DNA from: Chloracidobacterium sp.
GTDB lineage: Bacteria > Acidobacteriota > Blastocatellia > Pyrinomonadales > Pyrinomonadaceae
DNA: 64,000 nucleotides
Direction of reading: 5' to 3'
Assembly: GCA_015075585.1 (NCBI GenBank)
Contig: JABTUB010000001.1
Location: 1,412,501-1,476,500 of the forward strand
Each line of letters starts with the position of its first letter. Position 1 is the first letter of the stretch. Shown one piece after another: positions 26,121-36,013 of the stretch. The notes beneath the pieces were generated by a model that saw nothing but the letters and a program-made list of their open reading frames with translations, made no database searches and had not been told where the DNA came from. A program made the translations under genes and the position numbers.

Positions 26121-26903
26121 TTACGATCCGGAATTTGCCTGCCCGCTTTCATCCGCGGCCGGAACGTCGTGGACCTCGGCATCCGCCGCATCGCCGCCGG
26201 CCTCTATCTGTTTCGCCTCCGAAGTGCCTGTGCCAAGCATCCCCATTTGCTGCTTGTACTCCAGCAGCTTATCTTGAAGTTGGATGTCCATAGCCTCGCG
26301 TTCGATATCCGCCATCTGGTTATCGACCGAGCTTGCACCGAGTTGGAGTTTCGCTTCGGCTGCCGCGACGCGCCGGTCGATCTTTTCGCGCATCTCGTTG
26401 AATGTCGATGCATCATCGCCGATGTTAAAGGCTTCCATCGTCTGTGCAAGCTGCTCTTGAAGCTTCGCCTGCTTGGCCGCGCTGATAAGCTGCATCGCCT
26501 CAGCCGTGCGCTTCTTCATATTCAGCACGTAATTGTCGCGTGCCTTCAGTGCCTGCTGCGAAGCGGTCGCAGCATTTTCGGTTTGTATCTCGGTCCGTGC
26601 AAGATCGTGCCCGACCTGCTGAAGCTGCCCGATATATGCGGTCGCGATGTCGTCACGCCCCATTTTTACCGCCGCCTTGATCTTTGAGTCAAGCTCGACC
26701 TTCTGCGCGGCGAGGTTCTCCTTCTGCTTTGTGAGAAGGCGTTCCGTCGCCATCACTTGCGCTACCGCGTTGTTAAGCTCGGGGACACGATCGCGCATAT
26801 CGCGGATCGTCTGCTGGAGTACCAGTTCCGGATTTTCGATCTTATCGAGAGCCGCACCGGTGCTTGCTCGGAAGACCCTTGTTATTCTCTGCCACAATCC
26901 CAT
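26121..26903 (-). CDS. pspA: PspA/IM30 family membrane-stress protein
   Basis: 260 residues. It opens with MGLWQRITRVFRASTGAALDKIENPELVLQQTI-type PspA sequence: an amphipathic N-terminal helix then the long coiled coil (MRDRVPELNNAVAQVMATE, QKENLAAQKVELDSKIKAA). This is the family that forms ESCRT-III-like oligomers on stressed inner membranes. A Shine-Dalgarno (AGGAG) precedes the start. No PspB, PspC or PspF is nearby; instead an unrecognised coiled-coil membrane protein follows. The ~50 C-terminal residues (QIEAGGDAADAEVHDVPAA) are an acidic extension. Confidence 0.88.
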   Translation of the reverse strand: MGLWQRITRVFRASTGAALDKIENPELVLQQTIRDMRDRVPELNNAVAQVMATERLLTKQKENLAAQKVELDSKIKAAVKMGRDDIATAYIGQLQQVGHDLARTEIQTENAATASQQALKARDNYVLNMKKRTAEAMQLISAAKQAKLQEQLAQTMEAFNIGDDASTFNEMREKIDRRVAAAEAKLQLGASSVDNQMADIEREAMDIQLQDKLLEYKQQMGMLGTGTSEAKQIEAGGDAADAEVHDVPAADESGQANSGS

Positions 26904-27147
26904 CTCTTTAACTTGCTCCTGAATACAGATGTTGGTACAACTTTCCTGCCAAACGCCTTACGACAGAATAATATGCAAAGTTGCAAATTCCGGAATAGTA
27001 TAACAGCAAAACCGCGATTTATCGCTACGTTCAGCACCGAAATTTGCAAGATGCCGCATAAGGATCCGTTCAGTATGCGGGCACATAGCGTATCGCACGC
27101 CGTTTTGCTGCATCAAAGATGGAAAGCTGCGACCTTGAGGAACCATA

Positions 27148-30100
27148 ATGAGAAAATTTACGGCTTGGACCCTGTTGGTGTCGATCTACATTGGTACGTT
27201 TGCACAATTGAGCATTCCGGTAACCGCGCAGGTCGTGAACCGTTCAATGGATGAGAAGATGAAAAATGTCCCCAAAGGATTGACCTTTCGGCTTAGTGAA
27301 GGCGTCGAAGGCGCCGAAAAACGCGAGCCGCGAACGGCCGCCGCGACGGAGCCGCTTTCGGACACCGAGACGGGCACGATACTTAAACGCCTTCCCGCGA
27401 TCAAGGCCGACGCCGACGACGAAACAGACTTCGCAAAGCGTGCAGGCACACTTCCGGCGCCAAAGAAAGGCGAGAAACTTCCGGTAACATTCCCGGCGGA
27501 CGAGAGCCGAACGCCGGCAAACGTCGATCTCTCCGGAAAGACGCTTGAGGTGCTGCGTTATTCGCCGAACGGCGAGGTCGATCTTGCGCCTGACCTCAGC
27601 GTAACCTTTTCACAGCCGATGGTCGCTGTCGGTTCGCAGTCCGACGCGGCGAAGTTCGCACCCGTCGAGTTCGCGCCGCAGGTCGAGGGCCAATGGCGTT
27701 GGCTCGGCACGCGGACGCTGATGTTCGATACAACGAAACGCTTTCCGATGGCCACGGAATTCACCGCGCGTGTCCCTGCCGGTACGCGTTCGGCGAACGG
27801 CCCTGTCTTGGATAAGGACGTAATTTGGAAATTCACGACGCCGGCGCCAAAGCTTTTGCAGCAGGTTCCTTCCGGCGATCAAACAAAACGTGATGCGGTC
27901 ATCTTCGCATCGTTCGATCAAGCCATCGACCCTGCCGCCGTTTTGGCAAAAACGTCCGTCTCCGCCGGCGGCAAGCGTTTACAGGCACGGCTTGCTACGC
28001 AGGAGGAGGTCAATGCCGATCCGAGTATCTCGTACTACGCAAGACAGGCTGAGCCCGGCCGCTGGCTTGCTTTTAGGGCGATAACTCCTGACGGCTCGAC
28101 CGCGAACGCCCTTCCCGCCAGCAGCACCGTCACAGTCACGTTCGACAAGGGTATGCCCTCCGCCGAAGGCCCGCTAACCACGACCGCCGCACGATCGTTC
28201 ACGTTCAAAACCTACGGGCAATTCAAGTTTACCGAGGGCTACTGCGGCTATTCGAAGACGGACGGCGAATGTACGCCGTCAACCGACTGGTACATTGTCT
28301 TCACGAACACCATCGACCCGTCAAAATTCACCAAAGACCTTGTAAAGATCGAGCCCGCGATAGAAGACGTCAAGATCGAGCCTTACGGGAACCGCATCCG
28401 CATAAGCGGTTATAAGAAGGGCCGCACGACGTATAAGGTTACGGTCGATCCGTCTCTGACCGATCAATTCGGCCAGCAGCTCGGAACTTCGGCGGTTGCT
28501 TCCATCAAGGTCGGAAGCGAATCACCGCATCTTTTTGCTGACGGTAAGGACTTTACCGTGCTTGATCCGTTCGTAAAACCGACCTACTCGATCTATTCGA
28601 TCAATCATGGTGCGGTCAAGGTTCGGCTCTATGCTGTCGAGCCGACCGATTGGGGACAGTTCCAACAGTACCTGCGTTACCTCAATTATGATGAGGGAAA
28701 GAGGCCCGCGATCCCGGGCCGCATGGTGCTCGATACCACGCTTAATATTCGTCAGGAGCCTGATGTGATGGTAGAGACGCCGATAGACATCTCGAAAGCA
28801 CTAAAGAATGGCCTCGGCAATGTGATAGTCGATATCGAAACCGTAACCAAGCCGTCGAAGTACGAGCGTTCGCATATTTTTAAATGGCTCCAGTCAACGC
28901 AGATTGGGCTTGACGCGTTTGTCGATAACGAAGAGCTTGTAGGTTTTGCAAGCGACCTAAAGACCGGTAAACCGTTGTCGGACGTCGAAATGTCCATTTA
29001 TCCGAACGGTGCGGGTGTCGCTGATGCTAAGAGCGACGAGCAAGGACCGGGTGTGCTCGCGAGCATTTGGGATTGGCTTACAAGCAGCGGGCCCTCGTCG
29101 GATACCACTTTAACGGATGCGGACGGGAACGCAGTAGCTGTCGATCCCATCGAATCGGCACAAACGGAACGGACAGGCGCTAACGGTGTTCTCCGACTGA
29201 AACTCGGTGATCGTATAACGGATAAAGGCCCCGATCTGCTCATCGCAAAACGCGGAAATGATGTTGCGTTCCTTCCGTCAAACGCCGATAACTATTGGGT
29301 CGACAGCCCGATATGGTATCGCCGTACGTCGACGGATACCAAGCGTTGGTTCGTTTTTGACGATCGTAACATCTATCGGCCGAAAGAAGAGGTCTCGGTC
29401 AAAGGCTATATCCGCGTCTTGGGAGGCGGAAAGTTCGGCGATATAGCGGCATTACCGACAAAAGAAAGATATTCTTGGTCAGCCAAAGACGCACGAGGCA
29501 ATGAATTTGCAAAAGGTTCTGCAGAAACGAATGCTTTCGGAGCCTTCGATCTCAAATTCTCCATACCCGACAACGTGAACCTCGGCTATGCCCAAATTGA
29601 TCTGACATTGGCCGACGCCACATCGTCTCAATATTCACATCAGTTCCAGATACAGGAGTTCAGGCGGCCCGAGTTCGAGGTTTCGACAAAGGTCGAGTCC
29701 GAAGCGCCGTTCATTATCGGCGATAGTGTACTGGTCTCTGCCGAAGCTAAATACTACGCGGGCGGCGGGCTTGCCGGTGCCGATACAGAATGGACCGTTG
29801 TAGCATCTGCGACCAACTACACTCCGCCGAACCGCGATGATTTCACATTCGGTACGTGGGTGCCTTGGTGGCGCGACTTTTCGAGAGGAACGCCTTCACG
29901 GACGGTGACGTTTGACGGTAAGACGGACGCGAGCGGAAAGCACCTTCTCAAGATCGATCTGCAGTCAGTAAATCCGCCGCGGCCGTACACGATAACAGCT
30001 TGGGCGGCCGTTCAGGACGTGAACCGCCAAACGTGGGCAAGTAACACGTCCCTGCTCGTACATCCTTCGGAACTCTATATCGGTATGAGAACTCCGCGGA

Positions 30101-33100
30101 CATTCGTTCAAAAGGGCGAGCAGGTCGAGGTCGAATCGATAGTTACAGATATCGACGGAAAGTTGGTGCCGGGGCGTAATGCTGAAATAAAGGCCGTCCT
30201 GAAGGATTGGGTCTTTGAAAAGGGATCGTGGGAAGAAAAGATCGTTGATGAGCAGACGTGCAGCTTCAATTCGTCGGCTCAACAGGACGCCGCCGGAGGT
30301 CCGAAGGGGGCAAAGTGCAGCATTACCGCAAAACGCGGCGGCACCTATACGATAACCGCGACCGTAATGGATGATCGCGAGCGTTTCAACCAAAGCGAGA
30401 TAACCGTCTGGGTTCCCGGCGGGCAATCACCACCCGAGCGCACACTCGAAAAGGAAGACGTCCAGATCATTCCGGCAAAGAAAGATCATAGCCCGGGAGA
30501 TGTTGCAGAGTTCCTTGTCATAGCGCCGTTCTCGCCTGCGGAAGGCATCCTGACGCTTCGCCGCGACGGGCTTGTAAAGGCCGAGCGTTTTACGATGACA
30601 GGCTCGTCGATCACGCTCAAGGTGCCGATCGAGGAACGCTATCTGCCGAATATTCACGTACAGGTCGATCTTGTCGGTTCCGCACCGCGAGCTGATGGGG
30701 GCGAGGGCAAAGCGAAGGCAATACCGCGCCCCGCGTTCGCATCGGGCGACATCGACATCAAGGTCTCGACCGCAAGCCGGAAGCTAACCGTTTCCGCCGA
30801 ACCTGCGGAAAAAACGCTTGCTCCGGGCGGCAAGACAAAGATCGATATTGCCGTAAAGGACTTTCGAGGCGAACCCGCAGCCGATACCGAAGTTGCCGTC
30901 GTCGCGGTAGATGAGAGCGTGCTTGCTTTGACGGGCTACACGATCTCAGATCCGATGTCAACGTTCTATACAGAACGTTCGGACGGTGTTTCCGACCGGC
31001 ATCTGCGTGAGAATGTCGTGTTGGCACAGATCGAGGGAGGGATCGGATTTGGTTCAGGCGTGGGCATAGGAAGTGGAATTTCCTCGTCTAAAATGGCCGT
31101 GCCTGCGCCGATGGCCGCTCGGCGTATGAACGAATCCGGCCTGATGATGGAAATGAGCGCCGACGCGCAAAGCGACGGAGGCGATGCGATCAGGCTCCGG
31201 TCGAATTTTGACGCGCTTGCTCTTTGGTCGCCATCGGTCAGAACTGATGCGAATGGCCATGCTGCCGTCGAGGTCAAGCTGCCGGACAATCTGACACGCT
31301 ATCGCATCACCGCAGTTGCGGTTGATACCGGAAAGCGTTTTGGCAAGGCCGAATCGACCATAACGGCACGCCAGCCGCTGATGGTTCGCCCGTCGGCGCC
31401 GCGATTCCTGAACTTCGGCGACAAGGCCGAATTACCGGTAGTTGTTCAGAATCAAACCGATCACGATATGGCTGTTGATGTTGCCGTTCGAGCGACGAAT
31501 GCGGCCGTTGCAGGCCCCGGAGCTGCGGCGGGCGACGCGAATTTTGCCGGCAAGCGTGTTTTGGTGAAGGCAAATGACCGCGAAGAGGTGCGTTTCCCCG
31601 TCTTGACGGCAAAGGCAGGCACGGCAAGGTTCCAAATAGCGGTTACAAGCGGCAAATATTCCGACGCCGCCGAGATATCGCTGCCCGTTTGGACGCCTGC
31701 AACAAGCGAGGCATTCGCTACATACGGCACGACCGACAAGAACGGAGCCATTGTTCAGCCGGTCCAGGCACCGAATGATGTCTTTCCGCAGTTCGGCGGT
31801 CTTGAGGTTACGACCTCATCGACGCAGCTTCAAGAGTTGACCGACGCATTCATTTACCTTACGAGATACCCGTTCGACTGCTCGGAGCAGATCGCTTCGC
31901 GGATGATCTCGATAGCCGCTATGCGCGATGTGCTTACGGCATTCAAGGCGAAAGAAATGCCGACGGCGGCTGATCTTGATGATTTTTACAAACGCGACAT
32001 CGAAACACTTCAGGCGCGCCAGCGAAGCAACGGAAGCTTCGGGCTTTGGAAACGTGACGGTGAACGCTATAAATATCCGTTCCTGACGATCCATGTTGCA
32101 CATGCTTTGGCACTTGCGAAGGCAAAAGGCCAAAAGGTGCCGGACGGCATGATCGATAAGGCAAAACCGTATCTGAAGGACGTCGAGAAGCACTTTGACG
32201 ATTGGTATAAGAATGCACCTGAGGCACGTTGGACGATATCGGCGTACGCGCTTTATGTCCGCGCTGCCCTTGGCGATAAGGATGTTGCAAAGGCAAAAAG
32301 TCTGCTTGCCGAAGCAGGCATCGAAAAGATGCCCTTTGAAGCCCTCGGATGGGTACTCTCGGTGATCGCCGACGATCCCGGCTCAAAAGCAGAAAAAACC
32401 GCTATTCTGCAGTTCCTCAACAACCGTACGACCGAAACGGCTGCGACCGCGAACTTCGTTACGGATTACCGCGACGGAGCTTGGCTTATCATGGCCTCGA
32501 ACCGCCGTGCGGACGGTGTGCTGCTTGAGGCTATGATAAAGGCCGATCCGCAGAACGACCTGATACCGAAGCTCGTTCGCGGCCTGCTGGATCATCGCAC
32601 CAAAGGTGCTTGGAGCAACACACAGGAGAATGTCTTTATCCTGCTGGCTCTCGATAGGTATTTCAACGCATTCGAAAAGGTTACGCCGGACTTTGTCTCG
32701 CGTATCTGGCTCGGTAAGACCTACGCGGGCGAGCAGATATTCAAGGGGCGTTCCGCTGATTCGAATGAGCTGACGATACCGATGTCGTACCTTGCTGAAA
32801 ACGGCGGCAGATCGGATCTGATCATCGACAAGCAGGGAGCCGGCCGCCTTTATTACCGTATCGGGATGAAGTACGCGCCGAAAGATCTTAGGCTGCGGCC
32901 GGCGGACTACGGATTCACGGTACTGCGGCAATATGAGCCTGTCGATGATAAGGACGACGTGAAGCAGAATGCCGACGGCTCGTGGACATTTCGAGCGGGA
33001 GCACGGGTTCGCGTACGGCTCACGATGGTTGCTGCGGCGCGGCGTTATCACGTAGCTCTGGTCGATCCGCTGCCTGCGGGGCTTGAGATACTCAATCCGG

Positions 33101-33405
33101 GACTTGCCGTTACCGAAGCGATCCCTGGAGATAAGCAGGGAAATACCGGCGTTATTACGTACGGCAGCCGCTCTTACGGTTACGGATCGTGGTGGTGGCG
33201 TCAATATTGGTTCGATCATCAGAACTTCCGCGATGAGCGTGCCGAGGCGTTCGCGTCACTCCTTTGGGAAGGCGTTTATACCTACACATACGTTGCAAGG
33301 GCGACAACGCCGGGCGACTTTATTGTGCCGCCGGCGAAGGCTGAGGAAATGTACCATCCGGAAACATTCGGCCGTACGGGTACCGATATCGTTAAGGTCG
33401 AATGA
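27148..33405 (+). CDS. Bacterial alpha-2-macroglobulin family protein (YfaS-like), secreted
   Basis: 2085 residues with an N-terminal signal peptide (about 1-28, ending VTAQ) that lacks a lipobox. Successive MG-type beta domains are followed by the A2M core (DNLTRYRITAVAVDTGKRFGKAE) and a thioester domain with an intact CxEQ motif (Cys1578 in PFDCSEQ). The alpha/alpha toroid and receptor-binding-like C-terminal domain follow. Such proteins trap proteases in the periplasm through a reactive thioester after bait cleavage. The usual partner pbpC is absent on both sides. A glycine/serine/methionine-rich stretch near residues 1290-1330 is a candidate bait or linker. A good Shine-Dalgarno precedes the ATG. 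Confidence 0.93.
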   Translation: MRKFTAWTLLVSIYIGTFAQLSIPVTAQVVNRSMDEKMKNVPKGLTFRLSEGVEGAEKREPRTAAATEPLSDTETGTILKRLPAIKADADDETDFAKRAGTLPAPKKGEKLPVTFPADESRTPANVDLSGKTLEVLRYSPNGEVDLAPDLSVTFSQPMVAVGSQSDAAKFAPVEFAPQVEGQWRWLGTRTLMFDTTKRFPMATEFTARVPAGTRSANGPVLDKDVIWKFTTPAPKLLQQVPSGDQTKRDAVIFASFDQAIDPAAVLAKTSVSAGGKRLQARLATQEEVNADPSISYYARQAEPGRWLAFRAITPDGSTANALPASSTVTVTFDKGMPSAEGPLTTTAARSFTFKTYGQFKFTEGYCGYSKTDGECTPSTDWYIVFTNTIDPSKFTKDLVKIEPAIEDVKIEPYGNRIRISGYKKGRTTYKVTVDPSLTDQFGQQLGTSAVASIKVGSESPHLFADGKDFTVLDPFVKPTYSIYSINHGAVKVRLYAVEPTDWGQFQQYLRYLNYDEGKRPAIPGRMVLDTTLNIRQEPDVMVETPIDISKALKNGLGNVIVDIETVTKPSKYERSHIFKWLQSTQIGLDAFVDNEELVGFASDLKTGKPLSDVEMSIYPNGAGVADAKSDEQGPGVLASIWDWLTSSGPSSDTTLTDADGNAVAVDPIESAQTERTGANGVLRLKLGDRITDKGPDLLIAKRGNDVAFLPSNADNYWVDSPIWYRRTSTDTKRWFVFDDRNIYRPKEEVSVKGYIRVLGGGKFGDIAALPTKERYSWSAKDARGNEFAKGSAETNAFGAFDLKFSIPDNVNLGYAQIDLTLADATSSQYSHQFQIQEFRRPEFEVSTKVESEAPFIIGDSVLVSAEAKYYAGGGLAGADTEWTVVASATNYTPPNRDDFTFGTWVPWWRDFSRGTPSRTVTFDGKTDASGKHLLKIDLQSVNPPRPYTITAWAAVQDVNRQTWASNTSLLVHPSELYIGMRTPRTFVQKGEQVEVESIVTDIDGKLVPGRNAEIKAVLKDWVFEKGSWEEKIVDEQTCSFNSSAQQDAAGGPKGAKCSITAKRGGTYTITATVMDDRERFNQSEITVWVPGGQSPPERTLEKEDVQIIPAKKDHSPGDVAEFLVIAPFSPAEGILTLRRDGLVKAERFTMTGSSITLKVPIEERYLPNIHVQVDLVGSAPRADGGEGKAKAIPRPAFASGDIDIKVSTASRKLTVSAEPAEKTLAPGGKTKIDIAVKDFRGEPAADTEVAVVAVDESVLALTGYTISDPMSTFYTERSDGVSDRHLRENVVLAQIEGGIGFGSGVGIGSGISSSKMAVPAPMAARRMNESGLMMEMSADAQSDGGDAIRLRSNFDALALWSPSVRTDANGHAAVEVKLPDNLTRYRITAVAVDTGKRFGKAESTITARQPLMVRPSAPRFLNFGDKAELPVVVQNQTDHDMAVDVAVRATNAAVAGPGAAAGDANFAGKRVLVKANDREEVRFPVLTAKAGTARFQIAVTSGKYSDAAEISLPVWTPATSEAFATYGTTDKNGAIVQPVQAPNDVFPQFGGLEVTTSSTQLQELTDAFIYLTRYPFDCSEQIASRMISIAAMRDVLTAFKAKEMPTAADLDDFYKRDIETLQARQRSNGSFGLWKRDGERYKYPFLTIHVAHALALAKAKGQKVPDGMIDKAKPYLKDVEKHFDDWYKNAPEARWTISAYALYVRAALGDKDVAKAKSLLAEAGIEKMPFEALGWVLSVIADDPGSKAEKTAILQFLNNRTTETAATANFVTDYRDGAWLIMASNRRADGVLLEAMIKADPQNDLIPKLVRGLLDHRTKGAWSNTQENVFILLALDRYFNAFEKVTPDFVSRIWLGKTYAGEQIFKGRSADSNELTIPMSYLAENGGRSDLIIDKQGAGRLYYRIGMKYAPKDLRLRPADYGFTVLRQYEPVDDKDDVKQNADGSWTFRAGARVRVRLTMVAAARRYHVALVDPLPAGLEILNPGLAVTEAIPGDKQGNTGVITYGSRSYGYGSWWWRQYWFDHQNFRDERAEAFASLLWEGVYTYTYVARATTPGDFIVPPAKAEEMYHPETFGRTGTDIVKVE

Positions 33406-33449
33406 ATCTTTGCGTTTGAAAATTTCGGGATGCCGTTGATAATCAAAGA

Positions 33450-34082
33450 ATGAAGGGTTGGCACATTGGAATAATTCTCAGCGGGATCGCGATATTGTCT
33501 GCGTGCGGCTCGGCTTCGTCCGACAGGACGGAGCCGGCCAACAGCGCCGCGAACGCTGAAATGCCGAGAACCGTCAGCAACGCGAACGTCGAGGTTGCGT
33601 CAGGTGCGGCCAAAGCTGAAAATACTTCGGTCTGTCGTCCGGTTTCGATGCCGGGCAAGGTTTACGTCGCAGATCAATCGTTCCCGTTCAACGCGGATCC
33701 ATTTACTTCTTCGTGCTTTGTAACCTTTGCAAATAAAGAGGATATGGTTGATGCAAAGGATGTGCCGCGAGGCTCGACATTTCATATTTACAAAGACGGC
33801 AAGAAGATCTATGACCTGCCCGACGCCTTCGCCGGAGTATCTGCATGTTGGGTCGAGGCGTTAAGTTTCAAGGACCTGAACGGCGACGGAAAGACGGACG
33901 TTATCATGGCCGGCCGCTGTCTCGGAGCACGCGATTCTTATCCGACGAATGCAGTTTATATCAACAACGGCACCGGATTTTCTACCGACGAAGCTGCAAA
34001 TTCTAAGCTTGATGGCCTTCAAACGATCGCGGCGATCGAGAACTTTATTAAGAAGGATCCGGGAGATTTCTTTACACGATGA
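33450..34082 (+). CDS. Predicted lipoprotein with Asp-rich calcium-binding-like loop
   Basis: 210 residues. A lipoprotein signal peptide ends in the lipobox LSAC (Cys19), followed by a Ser/Ala/Asn-rich linker. The C-terminal ~120 residues include DLNGDGKTDVIMAG, an EF-hand/FG-GAP-type DxNxDGxxD loop. Two later cysteines (in SCWVEALS and AGRCLG) may form a disulphide. No enzymatic motif is recognised. The stop codon overlaps the start of kdsD (ATGA), indicating translational coupling. Confidence 0.7.
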   Translation: MKGWHIGIILSGIAILSACGSASSDRTEPANSAANAEMPRTVSNANVEVASGAAKAENTSVCRPVSMPGKVYVADQSFPFNADPFTSSCFVTFANKEDMVDAKDVPRGSTFHIYKDGKKIYDLPDAFAGVSACWVEALSFKDLNGDGKTDVIMAGRCLGARDSYPTNAVYINNGTGFSTDEAANSKLDGLQTIAAIENFIKKDPGDFFTR

Positions 34083-35065
34083 GCAACGCTGAGGCCGTGC
34101 GAGCCGACAGATATGAGAAATTCCGTGAATGTTTGCGTGTAGAGCAGGCGGCGATCGAGCGCGCGTCCGAGCGTATCGATGCGGCCGCGGTCGAGCGTGC
34201 GGTCGATCTGTTGGCAAAATGCCGTGGGAAGGTAATTGTGACCGGCGTTGGCAAATCGGGGGTTATCGCCGAAAAGATCGCTCAAACTATGACAAGCACC
34301 GGTTCATCGGCGGTGTTCCTTCATCCTTCGGATGCAATTCACGGCGGGCTAGGCATCGTTGGGGCGGAAGACATAGTAATAGCACTAAGCAACTCCGGCG
34401 AAACGGACGAGCTGTTAGCGATGTTGCCGTCATTGACCTCACGCAAGCTCCCGGTAATTGCGATACTCGGCAATATACACTCTTCGGTCGCCGCGGCTTC
34501 GGCAGTTGTACTCGATGCGTCAGTAGATAAGGAAGCGTGTCCGCTTAATTTAGCTCCGACTGCGTCAACAACTACTGCATTGGCGGTCGGCGATGCACTT
34601 GCAATGGCCGTCATGGACGCAAAAGGCCTTACGGCAGAGGACTTTGCAGCAAATCACCCTGCCGGCCGCCTCGGCAGAAGGCTGACGCTGCATGTCGGCG
34701 ACCTGATGCACACGGGTGCGGACGTCGCACCTGACGCAAGCTGGATCGAGGTTGTGCGCGCTATCTCAGATCATTCGCTCGGTGCGGTCAATGTTGTCGG
34801 GGAAGACGGCGCTCTTCTGGGCCTCGTGACCGATGGCGACCTTCGACGGACCATTGAGCGGACTGACGCAACTCAGCTTGAACATACCACCGCACGTTCG
34901 ATGATGACCGCCGATCCGATAGCAACGTCGCCCGATGCAATGGCGTACGATGCACTTAGGCTTATGGAAGACAGGCCGTCGCAGATATCAGTTCTGCCCG
35001 TCGTGGAGGATGGGCGCTGTGTCGGGCTGCTGCGGCTCCACGATGTCGTAAAAAGCGGTCTGTAA
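34079..35065 (+). CDS. kdsD: Arabinose-5-phosphate isomerase (KpsF/GutQ/KdsD family)
   Basis: Interconverts ribulose-5-phosphate and arabinose-5-phosphate, the first step to Kdo of lipopolysaccharide. 328 residues. N-terminal SIS domain (about 40-175) with GVGKSGVIAEKIAQTMTSTG, LHPSDAIHGGLG and ALSNSGETDEL. Linker with NHPAGRLGRRL, then two CBS domains (about 207-328). The length and domain order are canonical. It starts within the stop of the preceding lipoprotein gene. No other Kdo gene is in the window. GutQ-type paralogues have the same motifs. Confidence 0.94.
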   Translation: MSNAEAVRADRYEKFRECLRVEQAAIERASERIDAAAVERAVDLLAKCRGKVIVTGVGKSGVIAEKIAQTMTSTGSSAVFLHPSDAIHGGLGIVGAEDIVIALSNSGETDELLAMLPSLTSRKLPVIAILGNIHSSVAAASAVVLDASVDKEACPLNLAPTASTTTALAVGDALAMAVMDAKGLTAEDFAANHPAGRLGRRLTLHVGDLMHTGADVAPDASWIEVVRAISDHSLGAVNVVGEDGALLGLVTDGDLRRTIERTDATQLEHTTARSMMTADPIATSPDAMAYDALRLMEDRPSQISVLPVVEDGRCVGLLRLHDVVKSGL

Positions 35066-35152
35066 GGCATTTCACTTACCAACCTTCGTTAGGCTGTTTA
35101 CGTCAAACATCAGGCTCGAGTACATAGAAGGAATGAACAGCCGCAACCGCCT

Positions 35153-35854
35153 ATGTTGATCAGAACATCAGTTATTTCACTTGTGATAATTTTGACGGCC
35201 GCACTCACGGCATCAGCCCAGCGGACGGAGCTGAGTTTGACGATCAATGAGCAATTCTTCGACGCGTTGCTGGACACGACGTTCAATAATTACGATCCGC
35301 CTGCTTTTCCTATCGGCCTCTATTCAGTGCCTGCTAACGAGGGACGAGCGTTCGCCTTTTCAAGTTTGTGGGGCGTTGGGAACTCCGGCCCTTCGACAGA
35401 GACGTTTTGCGATAGCTCTATCAAGATCCTTCGTGAGACGAACGGCGTTCGCACAGCGGTGCGGTTCCGAGAAGGTAAGACATACGTGCCGCTCGCATTC
35501 ACAGGCTCGTATGCGGCTCCGCTGATAGGGTGCGTGGAATTCAGCGGTACCGCGGAGTCAGTCGTTGACCTTGAATATCAGGCCGCGTCCAGGCGGTTGA
35601 TCGGGAACGTCCGTGTCCTAAGTGTCGATCTCAACGGAACACGCGGCATCGGCGGCACTCTTGTGGCCAAGCTGATTCAAGGCTCTATCGACAGGAAATT
35701 CAATCCGGTCGAGATACTCACGCTCGATAAGCTCTCATTCGGACTTCCGATACCGAATACCGGCAAGATCGATCTTTTTGCGACCGGCGTGCGGCCTGAG
35801 ATAATCAACGGATCAATGATAGTTCATATAGATTACGAGTTTCGTAAAGGATAA
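35153..35854 (+). CDS. Exported protein of unknown function
   Basis: 233 residues with a clear signal peptide (about 1-23, ending TASAQ). The mature part is beta-rich and includes RTELSLTINEQFFDALLDTTFNNYDPPAFPIG-like sequence and two cysteines (near TFCDSS and IGCVEF) that could form a disulphide. The C-terminal half has an alternating pattern (VRVLSVDLNGTRGIGG, GLPIPNTGKIDLFATGVRPE) reminiscent of lipid-binding BPI/TULIP-like or outer-membrane assembly domains. No family is recognised. Monocistronic by spacing. Confidence 0.6.
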   Translation: MLIRTSVISLVIILTAALTASAQRTELSLTINEQFFDALLDTTFNNYDPPAFPIGLYSVPANEGRAFAFSSLWGVGNSGPSTETFCDSSIKILRETNGVRTAVRFREGKTYVPLAFTGSYAAPLIGCVEFSGTAESVVDLEYQAASRRLIGNVRVLSVDLNGTRGIGGTLVAKLIQGSIDRKFNPVEILTLDKLSFGLPIPNTGKIDLFATGVRPEIINGSMIVHIDYEFRKG

Positions 35855-36013
35855 AGCGCATTTCGTATGGCTGACAGACGATAACGTGCGTTAATGCCTC
35901 CAATTCTTCAATAATTCACTGAAAGATCACTGTTTTTGCCTGTGGTACGCCCATTGCTGAGATGAGGCGTGAGGAGTGTTTTTTACCACGTTCAGGGGTG
36001 ATCGAGAATTTTT

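Noticed and set aside
32383..33219. Long minus-strand ORF (278 codons) opposite the alpha-2-macroglobulin gene
   Set aside because: It is a shadow of a strongly coding plus strand, with no recognisable domain or ribosome-binding site.
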